Of a stretch of DNA of 64,000 nt, positions 7,565 to 18,602 are shown in pieces; within the stretch, counting starts at the first letter, position 1, and each line of letters begins with the position of its first letter. The position numbers were made by a program, and so were the translations under genes. Under the pieces are notes generated by a model, which did no database searches, had not been told where the DNA came from, and was given only the letters and a program-made list of their open reading frames with translations. This stretch comes from CAIWHR01 sp963741355 (GTDB taxonomy: Bacteria; Pseudomonadota; Gammaproteobacteria; Burkholderiales; Casimicrobiaceae), in the NCBI GenBank assembly GCA_963741355.1, contig CAVUIG010000003.1:248001-312000 (forward strand), given 5' to 3'.

Positions 7565-9533
7565 ATGCCGCAAACGCTGCAACTCATTCTCGTATTGCTC
7601 GGCGCCGCGGTGGTCGTCGTGGTCATCTGCAGGCTGATCCGGCTGCCGCCCATCCTCGGTTACCTCGCGGTCGGGCTCGGCGTCGGCCCGCATGCGCTGG
7701 CGCTCGTTCCCGACACCGAGAACGTGCGCGATCTCGCCGAGTTCGGCATCGTCTTCCTGATGTTCTCGATCGGCCTCGAGTTCAGCCTGCCGCAGCTGAA
7801 GTCGATGCGGCGCGCGGTGTTCGGCCTCGGGCTCGCGCAGGTCGCGATCACGACCGCGGCGGCGATGCTCGCGCTGTACCTCATCGGATGGGGCTGGCAG
7901 GTCGGCTTCGCGCTGGGCGGCGCGCTCGCGATGAGCTCGACCGCCATCGTGTCGAAGATGCTCGCCGAGCGCATGGAGCTCGGCACCGCGCACGGCCGCG
8001 ACGTGATGAGCATCCTGCTCTTCCAGGATCTCGCGGTCGTCGCGTTCCTGATCGCCCTGCCCTCGCTCGGCAAGAGCGGCGGCGAGGTCGCGACCGATCT
8101 CGGCGTCGCCGCGCTGAAGGCCGCCGCCGCGCTCGGGCTCATCCTGTTCGCCGGCCAGCAGCCGATGCGCGCATGGTTCCACGTCATCGCGCGACAGAAG
8201 AGCGCCGAGCTCTTCATGCTGAACGTGCTGCTCGTCACGCTGGGGCTCGCCGCGATCACGCAGTTCGCCGGGCTCTCGCTCGCGCTGGGCGCGTTCCTCG
8301 CCGGCATGCTGATCGCCGAGACCGAGTACCGCTACCAGGTCGAGGAGGACATCAAGCCGTTCCGCGACGTCCTGCTGGGTCTGTTCTTCGTCACCGTCGG
8401 CATGGCGCTCGATCCGGCGCAGGTCGTCGCCAACTGGGGATGGGTGCTGCTGCTCCTCGTCGGCCCGGTCGTCGCCAAGCTCGTGCTGATCGTCGTTGCT
8501 GTCGCGGCTGTTCGGCGCGTCGCCGGCCACGGCGCTGCGTACCGGCTTCTACCTCGCGCAGGCCGGGGAATTCTCTCTTGTCATGCTGGCGCTCGCCTTC
8601 GACGCGAAGATCCTCGGGACCGCCGTTCACGCAGATCGTCCTCGCAGCGATGATCCTGTCGATGCTGGGCGCGCCGCTGGTCATTCACTTTGCCGATCCG
8701 ATCGTGCGCCGGTTCACCGCCAACGATTGGCTGGCGCGCGCCGCGCAGGTGACGCAGGATCGCCGCGACGAACATGGCGCGCCGCGAGCACGTGATCGTC
8801 TGCGGCTACGGCCGCAGCGGCCAGAACCTCACGCGGATGCTCGAAGCGGAAGACATTCCGTTCATCGCGCTCGACTCCGACCCTCAACGCGTGCGCGAGG
8901 CGGCGGCCGATGGCGGCAACGTCGTCTACGGCGACGCGAAGCGCCGCGAGGCGCTCGTCGCCGCGGGCCTCGCGAAGGCGCGGGCGCTCGTGATCACGTT
9001 CAACGACACGGCGGCGGCGCGCAAGATCCTGCATCACGCGCATCAGGAGCGGCCCGACCTTCCGGTGATCGTGCGCACGCTCGACGACAGCGAGATCGAG
9101 GCGCTGCTCGACCGCGGGCGCGACCGAGGTCGTACCCGAGGTGCTCGAAGGCAGCCTGATGCTCGCGATGCATTCGCTTCTGGTGCTGGGCGTGCCGCTC
9201 AACCGCGTGCTGAAGCGGCTCCACACGATCCGCGAAGAGCGCTACAGCCTCTTCCGCGGATTCTTCCACGGCGCGTCCGACGCGGCCGACGCCGCCGACA
9301 ACCTGCAGCCGCGGCTGCATTCGGTGCTGCTGCCCGAGCGCGCGCACGCGGCCGGGAAGGCGCTGGCGTCGCTCGGCATCGACGGTCTGGTCGAGGTGAC
9401 CGGCGTGCGCCGCCGCGGCGCGCCGCCGCAGCGGCCGCTTCCCGAATGGGTCTTCGAGAGCGGCGACATCGTCGTGCTGCTCGGGCGGCCGGAGGAGCTC
9501 TCGCGGGCGGAGCAGAAGCTGCTTCAGGGTTGA
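7565..9533 (+). CDS. KefB/CPA2-type cation:proton antiporter with TrkA-N domain (four frame breaks)
   Basis: A glutathione-regulated-efflux-like antiporter. The first two thirds is a CPA2 membrane domain of about a dozen hydrophobic helices (LQLILVLLGAAVVVVVICR, then LGYLAVGLGVGPHAL). The last third is a cytoplasmic NAD-binding RCK/TrkA-N domain starting HVIVCGYGRSGQNL. The frame shifts by one base near 8495, 8621, 8765 and 9115, each time with the family sequence continuing directly. Removing one base at each restores about 654 residues, the normal length. KefB-like genes beside kdsD are common in betaproteobacteria. Substrate (K+ or Na+) cannot be told from sequence. Most likely intact in the organism. 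Confidence 0.85.
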
Positions 9534-9681
9534 GCGGGACTACCGCGACGGCGCCTCCGCCTGCGCGACTGGCGGGCCGGTCAATCCATGCTCGCCACGC
9601 CAACTGACCATGGGTCATTGTTGTGGCCGGGGCCGCACGCTACAATCGCCCTCTTTCGTTCCGAGCGTCCACGAGCCGTCG

Positions 9682-10520
9682 ATGCATTCCGGTGAGAAAT
9701 CCAGTCCGGCGCCCACGGCGCGCGAATTCGCGGTCGAGCTCGCCGACGTCCGCTACGGCTACGACCGGAGACCCGTGCTCGACGGGATCTCGATGCAGAT
9801 TCCGCGCGGCAAGGTCGTCGCGATCATGGGCGGATCGGGCTGCGGCAAGACGACGATCCTTCGGCTCATCGGCGGCCAGATCAAGCCGTGGTCGGGCCGC
9901 GTGACGGTCGCCGGGGAGTCGGTGCCGGACCTCGACCGCGACGCGCTCTTCGCGATGCGCCGCAAGTTCGGGATGCTGTTCCAGTTCGGCGCGCTGTTCA
10001 CCGACATGTCCGTCTTCGAGAACGTCGCCTTCGCGCTGCGCGAGCACACCGACCTGCCCGAGGAGCTGATCCGCGATCTCGTGCTGATGAAACTGCACGC
10101 GGTCGGGTTGCGCGGCGCCGCGCAGCTCGCGCCCATCCGAGCTCTCCGGCGGCATGGCGCGACGGGTCGCGCTCGCGCGGGCGATCGCACTCGACCCCAT
10201 GCTGGTGCTCTACGACGAGCCGTTCGCGGGGCTCGACCCGATCTCGCTCGGCGTCGTCGGCCAGCTGATCCGCCGGCTCAACGACGCCCTCGGCATCACG
10301 TCGATCGTCGTCACGCACGACGTCTACGAATCGCTCAAGATGGTCGACTACATGTATTTCGTCTCCGAGGGACGGATCGTCGCGCAGGGCACGCCGGACG
10401 AAGTGCGCGCGTCCAGCGAGGCGATTCGTGCGCCAGTTCGTCGACGGCGCGGCGGATGGCCCGGTGCCGTTCCACTATCCGGCCACCGCCTACAGGACGG
10501 AGCTCTTCGCCCATGATTGA
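9682..10520 (+). CDS. mlaF: Phospholipid ABC transporter ATP-binding protein MlaF (two frame breaks)
   Basis: The ATPase of the Mla system, which moves phospholipids between outer and inner membrane to keep outer-membrane asymmetry. Walker A is GGSGCGKTT, followed by the Q-loop LFQFGALFTDMSVFENV, signature LSGGMARRVALARAI and Walker B LVLYDEPFAGLDP. One extra base near 10134, just before the signature, and another near 10427 near the C-terminus break the frame. Corrected length is 278 residues, normal for MlaF. The stop overlaps the mlaE start by eight bases. It opens a six-gene mla operon. Confidence 0.92.
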
Positions 10521-11331
10521 GCACGGCCACGCCGCGGGGAACGGCCTCGCCAGCGTGTTCCGGCGCGTCGGCCGCGCGACGGCCGACGGGCTCACGCGGT
10601 TCGGGTACGCGGCGCGTTTCTTCGTCACGGTCGTGCGGGAATCGCCCGCAGCGTTCCGGCGCATCCACCTCACGCTGCGCGAAATCTACTTTTCCGGCGT
10701 GCTCTCGCTCGTCATCATTCTCATCTCGGGGCTCTTCGTCGGGATGGTGCTGGCGCTGCAGGGCTACGACGTGCTGCAGCGCTACGGCGCCGACCAGTCG
10801 CTCGGCGTCCTCGTCGCGCTCTCGCTCGTCCGCGAGCTGGGACCGGTGGTGGCCGGCCTCCTCTTCGCGAGCCGCGCCGGCAGCGCGATCACCGCGGAGA
10901 TCGGCCTCATGAAGGCGACCGAGCAGATCTCGGCGATGGAAATGATGGCGGTCGATCCGCTCGCCCGCGTCGTCGCACCGCGCTTCTGGGGCGGGGTCGT
11001 CTCGATGCCGCTGCTGGCGGCGCTGTTCTCGACGCTGGGCGTGTTCGGCGCGTATCTCGTCGGCGTGCGGCTCCTCGGCATCGACGCCGGCGCGTTCTGG
11101 GGCAACATGCAGGCCGCCGTCGACTTCCGGCACGATATCCTCAACGGCATCGTCAAGAGCGTCGTGTTCGGCGTCGCCGTCAGCCTGATCGCCGTGTTCG
11201 AGGGCTACGACGCGAAGCCCACTGCCGAGGGAGTGTCGAGCGCCACGACGCGCACCGTCGTCTACAGCTCGCTCACCATCCTCGCGCTCGATTTCGTGCT
11301 CACCGTCTTCATGTTCCGGGGGTTCAGATGA
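10513..11331 (+). CDS. mlaE: Phospholipid ABC transporter permease MlaE
   Basis: A 272-residue inner-membrane permease of the MlaFEDB complex. It has five to six hydrophobic helices, with the family-typical segment ISGLFVGMVLALQGYDVLQR and the conserved region ELGPVVAGLLFASRAGSAIT leading to the EIGLMKATEQISAMEMM coupling helix. Length is normal. It starts inside the end of mlaF, and mlaD follows after a 136-base gap in which I see no gene. Confidence 0.96.
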   Translation: MIEHGHAAGNGLASVFRRVGRATADGLTRFGYAARFFVTVVRESPAAFRRIHLTLREIYFSGVLSLVIILISGLFVGMVLALQGYDVLQRYGADQSLGVLVALSLVRELGPVVAGLLFASRAGSAITAEIGLMKATEQISAMEMMAVDPLARVVAPRFWGGVVSMPLLAALFSTLGVFGAYLVGVRLLGIDAGAFWGNMQAAVDFRHDILNGIVKSVVFGVAVSLIAVFEGYDAKPTAEGVSSATTRTVVYSSLTILALDFVLTVFMFRGFR

Positions 11332-11467
11332 GCCTTGCCGGGTGCGCAGCAGCCGAATTGGCGAATGAGGCCGCGAGCGCGGAGGGACCAATGAGTGCGC
11401 CGCACCAACGTCGCCGCGCCGGCAGCGTTCCGGTCGGCTCGACAACGACAATGCAGGGAGCCGCGCG

Positions 11468-11935
11468 ATGAATCGCAGCACGATCGACCTCTGGGTCGGC
11501 ATTTTTGTGATGATGGGGATCGGCGCGATTCTCTTTCTCGCGCTCAAGGTCGGCAATCTCGTCTCGGTAGGGGCCACGCCGGGCTACCGGCTCGAGGCGA
11601 ACTTCGACAACATCGGCGGTCTAAAGCTGCGCGCGCCGGTGAAGGCCGCAGGAGTGGTCGTGGGCCGCGTCGAAGCGATCCGGTTCGATCAGAAGACCTA
11701 CCAGGCGGTCGTCACGATGAAGATCGACGAGGGAAACGAATTCACCGCGGACACGATCGCGTCGATCCTGACGTCGGGTCTCCTCGGCGAGGTCTACGTC
11801 GGTCTCGACGCGGGCGGGGACACGAAGATGCTCGCCAACGGGAATGTCATCAAGAAGACGCAATCGGCCGTCGTGCTGGAAAAGCTGATCGGGCAGTTCC
11901 TGTTCGACAAGGCCGCGTCGGCAGGCTCCAAATGA
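11468..11935 (+). CDS. mlaD: MCE-domain phospholipid-binding protein MlaD
   Basis: A 155-residue MCE protein anchored by one N-terminal helix (VGIFVMMGIGAILFLALKVG), with the MCE domain in the periplasm forming the hexameric lipid channel. The MCE signature NIGGLKLRAPVKAAGVVVGRV follows, and SGLLGEVYVGLDAGG is the conserved loop. A Shine-Dalgarno-like GGGAG precedes the ATG. The stop overlaps the mlaA start (ATGA). Confidence 0.95.
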   Translation: MNRSTIDLWVGIFVMMGIGAILFLALKVGNLVSVGATPGYRLEANFDNIGGLKLRAPVKAAGVVVGRVEAIRFDQKTYQAVVTMKIDEGNEFTADTIASILTSGLLGEVYVGLDAGGDTKMLANGNVIKKTQSAVVLEKLIGQFLFDKAASAGSK

Positions 11936-12657
11936 AGCCGCGCCCGATGCCGATGCGAGCACTGCCGGCCGCCGTGCTGGCGGCGACGCTGCTCCTCGCC
12001 GGCTGCGCCGCCGCGCCCTCGAAGGACGACCCGTTCGAGCCGATGAACCGGGCGATGTTCGAAGTCAACGACGTCGTCGACGGCAACATCGTGAAGCCGA
12101 TCGCCGAGCTCTACGTGCAGGCGGTGCCGAAGCTCGTGCGCACCGGCGTCACCAACGTGTTCAACAACATCGACGATTTCTTCTCGGGCATCAACGGCCT
12201 CCTGCAGGGCAAGACCGAGAAGGCGGGCAACGACTTCGGCCGCGTGCTGCTCAACACGATCTGCGTGCTGGGGCTCTTCGACGTGGCGTCGGACCTGGGC
12301 ATCGAGCGCGGCAACGAGGACTTCGGCCAGACGTTCGCCGTCTGGGGATTTCCGCAGGGCCCGTACCTCTTCGTCCCGCTGTTCGGCCCGACGACGGTGC
12401 GCGACGGCACGGGCGTGCTGGTCCGCGTCTACGCGGGACCGGTCGGCTTCATCCCGTATGTTCCGCTGCGCAACTCGATCTACGGCCTGGGCTACATCGA
12501 CCTGCGGGCGCAGGCGCTCGACGCCGGCGAAGTCGTGAACACGGGCGCGCTCGACCGTTATCTTTTCATCCGCAACGCCTACCTGCAGCGGCGGCGGTAT
12601 CTCGTTTTCGACGGCAATCCGCCGCCGGCGATCGAAGAACTGGAGGAGCCTGAATGA
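11932..12657 (+). CDS. mlaA: Outer-membrane lipoprotein MlaA (VacJ)
   Basis: A 241-residue VacJ/MlaA lipoprotein that removes phospholipid from the outer leaflet and hands it to MlaC. The signal peptide ends at a lipobox LLAGC with C25. The conserved segments DPFEPMNRAMFEVND and NDFGRVLLNTICVLGLFD are present, as is the FGQTFAVWGFPQGPYLFVPL motif that forms the membrane-embedded ring. It begins in an ATGA overlap with mlaD and ends overlapping mlaC. In E. coli mlaA is unlinked from the other mla genes; its place inside this operon is typical of betaproteobacteria. Confidence 0.95.
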   Translation: MKPRPMPMRALPAAVLAATLLLAGCAAAPSKDDPFEPMNRAMFEVNDVVDGNIVKPIAELYVQAVPKLVRTGVTNVFNNIDDFFSGINGLLQGKTEKAGNDFGRVLLNTICVLGLFDVASDLGIERGNEDFGQTFAVWGFPQGPYLFVPLFGPTTVRDGTGVLVRVYAGPVGFIPYVPLRNSIYGLGYIDLRAQALDAGEVVNTGALDRYLFIRNAYLQRRRYLVFDGNPPPAIEELEEPE

Positions 12658-13277
12658 TGAGAGCTATCGCGCGGCCGGTCGTGTTCGCCGCAATCTCGCT
12701 GGCAGCGCTGGTGGCGGTGCCCGCACTCGCGCAGGAAGCGCCGGACGCGATGGTGAAGCGCGTATCGCAGGACACGCTGGCGACCATCCGCTCCGACCCG
12801 CTCGTTCAGTCCGGCGACCAGGCGCACATCCGCGACCTGATCGAGGTCAAGCTCGTCCCGCATTTCGACTTCATGCGGATGACGGCGCTGGCAATGGGAC
12901 GCAACTGGCGCAATGCGACGCCGGAGCAGCAGAAGCAGCTCGCCGACCAGTTCCGCGCGCTCCTCGTGCGCACCTACGCCGGCGCGCTCAACCAGTACCG
13001 CAGCGAGACGATCGACTACAAGCCGTTCAAGATGAATCCTGACGACACCGAGGTCACGGTCCGCACGCAGGTGACCAAGACGAGTGGACAGCCGGTGCAG
13101 ATCGACTACTCGCTCGAAAAGACGCCCGACGGCTGGAAGGCCTACGACGTGATCGTCGCGGGCGTGAGCCTCGTCACCAACTATCGCGACGAGTTCAACG
13201 CGCAGATCAAGAACGGCGGCATCGACGGCCTCATCAAGACGCTCGCCGACCGCAACAAGGGAACGCCCGCGAAATGA
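12654..13277 (+). CDS. mlaC: Periplasmic phospholipid-binding protein MlaC
   Basis: A 207-residue secreted protein of the Tol-Tol-Ttg2 (MlaC) family that ferries phospholipid across the periplasm between MlaA and MlaFEDB. It has a signal peptide (residues 1-26, cleavage after ALA-Q). The conserved core contains VEPHFDFMRM-like LVPHFDFMRMTALAMGRNWR, ending in YDVIVAGVSLVTNYRDEF. It overlaps mlaA at its start and mlaB at its stop by four bases each. Confidence 0.95.
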   Translation: MMRAIARPVVFAAISLAALVAVPALAQEAPDAMVKRVSQDTLATIRSDPLVQSGDQAHIRDLIEVKLVPHFDFMRMTALAMGRNWRNATPEQQKQLADQFRALLVRTYAGALNQYRSETIDYKPFKMNPDDTEVTVRTQVTKTSGQPVQIDYSLEKTPDGWKAYDVIVAGVSLVTNYRDEFNAQIKNGGIDGLIKTLADRNKGTPAK

Positions 13278-13597
13278 TGCTGGAGTGCGCACCGGGCTCG
13301 GGCGGAACGGGCCGCTTCGTCGCCGCGGAGGACGGCCGGCGCTGGACGTTCAGCGGCGTCCTCACCGTCGCCGACGCGGGGCCGGCGCTCGAGGCGGCGC
13401 GCGAGCTGCCGCTGCCCTCCGACGGCGTGGTCGACTGCGCCGGCATCGAAGCCGTCGATTCCACCGCGGTCGCCGTGCTGGTCGCGCTGAAGCGGCGCGC
13501 CGCGCAGGAGCGAAAGCCGCTCCGGTACACGAACGTTCCCGCGGCGCTGCGCGACCTGGGCGAGCTCTACGGCGTTGCGGAGATGCTCGCCGACTAG
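13274..13597 (+). CDS. mlaB: STAS-domain protein MlaB
   Basis: A 107-residue cytoplasmic STAS-domain protein, the accessory subunit that stabilises the MlaF ATPase dimer. The STAS core LPSDGVVDCAGIEAVDSTAV carries the Asp-Ser/Thr segment expected at the end of the central strand. The ATG overlaps the mlaC stop and it is the last gene of the mla operon. A short inverted-repeat element begins at its stop codon. Confidence 0.9.
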   Translation: MMLECAPGSGGTGRFVAAEDGRRWTFSGVLTVADAGPALEAARELPLPSDGVVDCAGIEAVDSTAVAVLVALKRRAAQERKPLRYTNVPAALRDLGELYGVAEMLAD

Positions 13598-13740
13598 AAC
13601 CTATCTCAAAATAGGCTGCGCGAGCCCGACTGCTTTGTCGTGTCCTCGCTCGCCCCTCGCTGTACGTGCCTGTACTATCTCGGGGCTCGCTGCGGGCCTT
13701 CGCGCATTCGGGCCGCTCGCCCCATTTTGAAATAGGTTCT
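13596..13740. repeat. 145-base element bounded by 17-base terminal inverted repeats
   Basis: The left end AGAACCTATCTCAAAAT (13596-13612) is the reverse complement of the right end ATTTTGAAATAGGTTCT (13724-13740) except for one base. Between them is GC-rich sequence with a TGTAC...TGTAC core (13661-13675) and smaller hairpins. The element starts on the last bases of mlaB and fills most of the gap to the ABC transporter. It contains no convincing gene. It looks like a MITE- or REP-like dispersed palindromic element, perhaps doubling as a terminator. Copy number elsewhere cannot be judged from this window. Confidence 0.7.
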
Positions 13741-13806
13741 GGCCTTATCGATCCGCGCTCCGACCGGGCGCGGCGAATGCTCCGCTGTTCCCACTCTGCG
13801 CTCCTC

Positions 13807-14712
13807 ATGGCCGCCGCCGTCGAAGTCGTCAACGTGATGCGCCGCTTCGGCAGCGTGCGGGCGCTCGCCGGGGTGAGCCTCGCGGTCGAGGAGGGCGAAT
13901 TCTTCGGCCTGCTCGGGCCCAACGGCGCCGGCAAGACCACGCTCATCTCGATCCTGGCCGGATTGACGCGCGCCGACAGCGGCTCCGCACGCATCCTCGG
14001 CCACGACGTCATCGCCGATTACCGCGCGGCGCGCCGGCTCCTGGGCGTGGTGCCGCAGGAGCTCGTGTTCGATCCGTTCTTCTCGGTGCGCGAAACGCTG
14101 CGGATCCAGTCCGGGTATTTCGGGATCCGCGACAACGGCGCGTGGATCGACGAGATCCTGCATCACCTCGACCTCACGTCCAAGGCCGACGCCAACATGC
14201 GCTCGCTGTCGGGCGGGATGAAGCGGCGCGTCCTGGTCGGCCAGGCGCTGGTGCACAAGCCGCCGGTGATCGTCCTCGACGAGCCGACCGCGGGCGTCGA
14301 CGTCGAGCTGCGGCAGAGCCTGTGGGGCTTCATCCGCAAGCTCAATCGCGACGGGCACACGATCATCCTGACGACGCACTATCTCGAGGAGGCCGAGGCG
14401 CTGTGCGGGCGCATCGCGATGCTGAAGGCGGGCGCGCTGGTCGCGCTCGACACCAAGCAGAACCTGCTGTCGCAGGTCGAGGGACTGACGGTGCGCCTCG
14501 TCGCCGCGCGCGTCCCCGCGGCATGGCAGGCGCGCGTTCGTCGGCAGGATGATCGGATTTTCGAAATCGGCCTCACTCGCTACGCCGAGCTCGAGGACCT
14601 TCTCGCCGCGCTGCGCGCCGAAGGCATCGCGATCGACGAGCTCGCACTTCAGGAGACCGACCTCGAGCACGTCTTCCTGCGCATCATGGGCGCGGAGGAG
14701 CGCGTGCAATGA
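13807..14712 (+). CDS. ABC transporter ATP-binding protein (YadG/CcmA-like)
   Basis: A 301-residue ABC-2 type ATPase. Walker A is GPNGAGKTT, Q-loop VVPQELVFDPFFSV, signature LSGGMKRRVLVGQAL and Walker B VIVLDEPTAGVD, with TTHYLEEAEALC as the switch. The C-terminal about 80 residues form the accessory region seen in YadG-like exporters. It pairs with the permease that starts inside its stop codon. YadG/YadH pairs resemble drug or polysaccharide exporters, but the substrate is unknown. The position between mla and murA suggests an envelope role (inference). Confidence 0.9.
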   Translation: MAAAVEVVNVMRRFGSVRALAGVSLAVEEGEFFGLLGPNGAGKTTLISILAGLTRADSGSARILGHDVIADYRAARRLLGVVPQELVFDPFFSVRETLRIQSGYFGIRDNGAWIDEILHHLDLTSKADANMRSLSGGMKRRVLVGQALVHKPPVIVLDEPTAGVDVELRQSLWGFIRKLNRDGHTIILTTHYLEEAEALCGRIAMLKAGALVALDTKQNLLSQVEGLTVRLVAARVPAAWQARVRRQDDRIFEIGLTRYAELEDLLAALRAEGIAIDELALQETDLEHVFLRIMGAEERVQ

Positions 14713-15486
14713 TGCTGCGCGGCGCCGGCTGGCCCACGCTCCTCTACAAGGAGCTGCTGCGCTTCTGGAAGGTGTCGTTCCAGACGATCGCGGCGCCGGT
14801 CGCCAACTCGCTTCTCTACCTGCTCATCTTTTCGCACGTGCTGGAATCGCGGGTCACGGTATTCGACGGCCAGGTGGGCTACACGGCCTTTCTCATTCCC
14901 GGGGCTCGTGATGATGGCGGTGCTGCAGAACGCATTCGCCAACAGCTCGTCGTCGCTCATCCAGTCGAAGATCACCGGCAACCTCATCTTCGTGCTGCTG
15001 CCGCCGCTGTCGCCGGCCGACCTGTTCATCGCCTACGTGCTGGGGGCGATGGTGCGCGGCATCGTGGTCGGCCTCGGCGTGTTCGCGGTCACGCTCTTCT
15101 TCCTGCCGGCGCTGGCCGCGCTGCCGCATCCGCTGTGGGCGCTGGGGTTCGCGCTGCTCGGCAGCGCGATCCTGGGGACGATGGGCATCATCGCCGGCAT
15201 CTGGGCGGAGAAATTCGACCAGCTCGCGGGATTCCAGAATTTCGTCATCATGCCGCTCACCTTCCTCTCGGGCGTGTTCTACTCGATCCACTCGCTGCCG
15301 CCGTTCTGGCAGTCGCTGTCCCGGTTCAATCCGTTCTTCTATATGATCGACGGCTTCCGCTACGGCTTCTTCGGCCTCTCCGACGTGGCGCCGGCGATCT
15401 CGCTCGCAATCGTCGCCACCTGCTGCGTCGCGCTCGCGGCGCTCACACTCGCGCTGCTGGCGAGCGGCTGGAAGCTGCGGCGCTGA
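14709..15486 (+). CDS. ABC-2 type permease (YadH-like), one frame break
   Basis: The membrane partner of the preceding ATPase. It reads as an ABC-2 permease with about six helices: N-terminal LLYKELLRFWKVSFQTIAAP, a hydrophobic block ending FLIPG, then LVMMAVLQNAFANSSSSLIQ in the next frame. One extra G in the run at about 14898-14901 (CCCGGGGCTC) explains the break; corrected length is 258 residues, the normal size. The C-terminal half contains FQNFVIMPLTFLSGVFYSIH and a final helix ending WKLRR. Probably intact in the organism. Confidence 0.88.
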
Positions 15487-15515
15487 CGATCACCGCAATA
15501 ACCGACGGAACCGCC

Positions 15516-15761
15516 ATGGTCACGCCCGAATCCATCGAAAAGCAGATCGCCGCCGCCATTCCCTGCGCGCACATCGCCGTCCGCGGCGACGGCCATCACT
15601 GGGAAGCCGTCATCGTGAGCACCGCCTTCGACGGGCTCTCGAAGGTCCGCGCGCACCAGCTCGTCTATGCCGCGCTGGGCGACCGGATGCGCGAGGAGAT
15701 CCACGCGCTGTCGATGACGACGCTGACTCCCGCGCAATGGCAGGCGGCGCGCGGCGCCTGA
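15516..15761 (+). CDS. ibaG: BolA-family protein (IbaG/YrbA-like)
   Basis: An 81-residue BolA-like protein. Members bind [2Fe-2S] clusters together with monothiol glutaredoxins. The helix-turn motif DGLSKVRAHQLVYAALGDRM and the terminal EIHALSMTTLTPAQW are conserved BolA features. The location between an ABC exporter and murA matches E. coli, where ibaG precedes murA. The stop lies one base before the murA start. Confidence 0.88.
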   Translation: MVTPESIEKQIAAAIPCAHIAVRGDGHHWEAVIVSTAFDGLSKVRAHQLVYAALGDRMREEIHALSMTTLTPAQWQAARGA

Positions 15762-15762
15762 C

Positions 15763-17012
<1,250 letters not shown>

Positions 17013-17016
<4 letters not shown>

Positions 17017-17835
17017 CCGACCTCGGCGCCTCGCCGCTCGGCCGCGCGACGGTCTACGCGGACACCTACGATCCCGGCGCTCCTGTTCGCGGTCGAGCGC
17101 GCGCCCCTTCGCGACGGGCTGGCGTTCGGCGCGACGCTGCCGTTCCGCGGCGCCGACCTGTGGACCGCGTACGAAGTGTCGTGGCTCGATCCGCACGGCA
17201 AGCCGCAGGTCGGCGTCGCGACCTTCGCGGTTTCGGCGCATTCCCCGCGCATCGTCGAGTCGAAGTCCGTGAAGCTCTACCTCACGGCGCTCAACCAGTC
17301 GAAGTTCGCGTCGCGCGACGCCGTCGCGGCAACGCTCGCGCGCGACCTGTCGGCGGCCACCGGCGCGGCGGTCGACGCCGGGCTCGAGGCGCCGGAGGCC
17401 TTCGCCGCGCGCGGACGGGAGGAGCTCTCCGGCGAGTGCCTCGATGCATTGCCGTTGCGGGTCGACACGTTCGCGCCGGAACCCGAGGCCCTCATCGCCG
17501 CGGGCGCCATCGTCGAAAAGACATGGATGACGCGCCTCTTTCGCTCGGTATGTCCGGTGACGGGTCAACCCGACTACGCGAGCGTGCAGATCCGCTACCG
17601 CGGTCCGGCGATCGATCCCGCGGGCCTGCTGCGCTACCTCGTGTCCTTCCGGCGCCATCCGGGCTTCCACGAGCATTGCGTCGAGCGGATCTTCGCCGAC
17701 GTCCGGCAGCGTTGCCGGCCCGAATCGCTTGCGGTCTACGCGCGCTTCACGCGCCGCGGCGGCGTCGACATCAATCCGTTCCGTACGAGCGGCGACGAGC
17801 CGGTGCCGGCGAACGTTCCCACCGCGCAACAGTAG
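17013..17835 (+). CDS. queF: NADPH-dependent 7-cyano-7-deazaguanine reductase QueF (one frame break)
   Basis: Reduces preQ0 to preQ1 in the synthesis of the modified tRNA base queuosine. The long (type II) QueF is recognisable from ESKSVKLYLTALNQSKF (NADPH-binding QueF motif) and the catalytic Cys in SVCPVTGQPDYASVQI. It ends INPFRTSGDE. The first about 22 residues read in one frame; an extra base near 17080 moves the rest to the next. Corrected length is 273 residues, normal. It overlaps the murA stop. A queF gene between murA and hisG is not the usual neighbour set. Confidence 0.9.
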
Positions 17836-17852
17836 ACGGCCCTCGATTGCGT

Positions 17853-17893
17853 GGCCTTCCGGCAAAGGCCGGCCGCAGCCCGTCCGGTAGAAT
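17853..17893 (+). promoter_or_regulatory. Hairpin and -10-like element before hisG
   Basis: After the queF stop there is a hairpin, GGCCTT (17853-17858) pairing with AAGGCC (17865-17870). TAGAAT at 17888-17893 follows, a good sigma-70 -10 hexamer about 36 bases before the hisG start. The hairpin lacks a T run, so it is at best a weak terminator. These suggest that the his operon has its own promoter. Confidence 0.35.
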
Positions 17894-17929
17894 GAAGCCT
17901 TCGCTGCAACGCCATTCGCGCAGGCTCCC

Positions 17930-18589
17930 GTGACCACGCTGACCCTCGCGCTCTCCAAGGGGCGCATTTTCGACGAGACGCTGCCGCTGCTCGCTGCCGC
18001 CGGCATCGTGCCTGCCGAGGATCCCGAGACGTCGCGGCGCCTCATCATCGCGACCAACCGGCCGGGTGTGGCGCTCCTCATCGTCCGCGCGACCGACGTG
18101 CCCACCTATGTGCAGCACGGCGCCGCCGACCTCGGCGTCGCCGGCAAGGACATCCTGCTGGAGCAGGGTGGCGAAGGGCTGTATCAACCGCTCGACCTCG
18201 AAATCGCACGCTGCCGGCTCGTCGTCGCGACGCGACGCGGCTACGACTGGGCCGGCACGGTCCAGCGCGGGGCACGCATTCGGGTCGCGACCAAGTACGT
18301 GCGGACGGCGCGCGAGCATTTCGCCGCGAAAGGCATGCACACCGACCTCATCAAGCTCTACGGCTCGATGGAGCTCGCCCCGTTGACCGGGCTCGCCGAC
18401 GCGATCGTCGATCTCGTCTCCAGCGGCAACACGCTGAAAGCGAACGATCTCGTCGTCGTCGAGGAGATCATGCCGATCAGCGCGCGGCTCGTGGTCAATC
18501 CCGCGGCGCTCAAGCTGAAGCGCGGCGTGGTCCAGCCGCTGCTCGACGCGATGGCCGCGGCGGTCAGCGCACGGCACGCGGAGAAGTGA
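17930..18589 (+). CDS. hisG: ATP phosphoribosyltransferase, short catalytic form HisG
   Basis: First enzyme of histidine synthesis (ATP plus PRPP). At 219 residues it is the short HisG-S form, which lacks the C-terminal ACT regulatory domain and works with HisZ. No hisZ lies in this window, so it must be elsewhere. Motifs: LTLALSKGRIFDETLPLL, GAADLGVAGKDIL, VATKYVRTAREHF, and the PRPP-binding loop DAIVDLVSSGNTLKAN. Start is GTG at 17930. Begins the hisGDCBHAFIE run. Confidence 0.96.
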   Translation: MTTLTLALSKGRIFDETLPLLAAAGIVPAEDPETSRRLIIATNRPGVALLIVRATDVPTYVQHGAADLGVAGKDILLEQGGEGLYQPLDLEIARCRLVVATRRGYDWAGTVQRGARIRVATKYVRTAREHFAAKGMHTDLIKLYGSMELAPLTGLADAIVDLVSSGNTLKANDLVVVEEIMPISARLVVNPAALKLKRGVVQPLLDAMAAAVSARHAEK

Positions 18590-18602
18590 CGGGGACGCGC
18601 CG

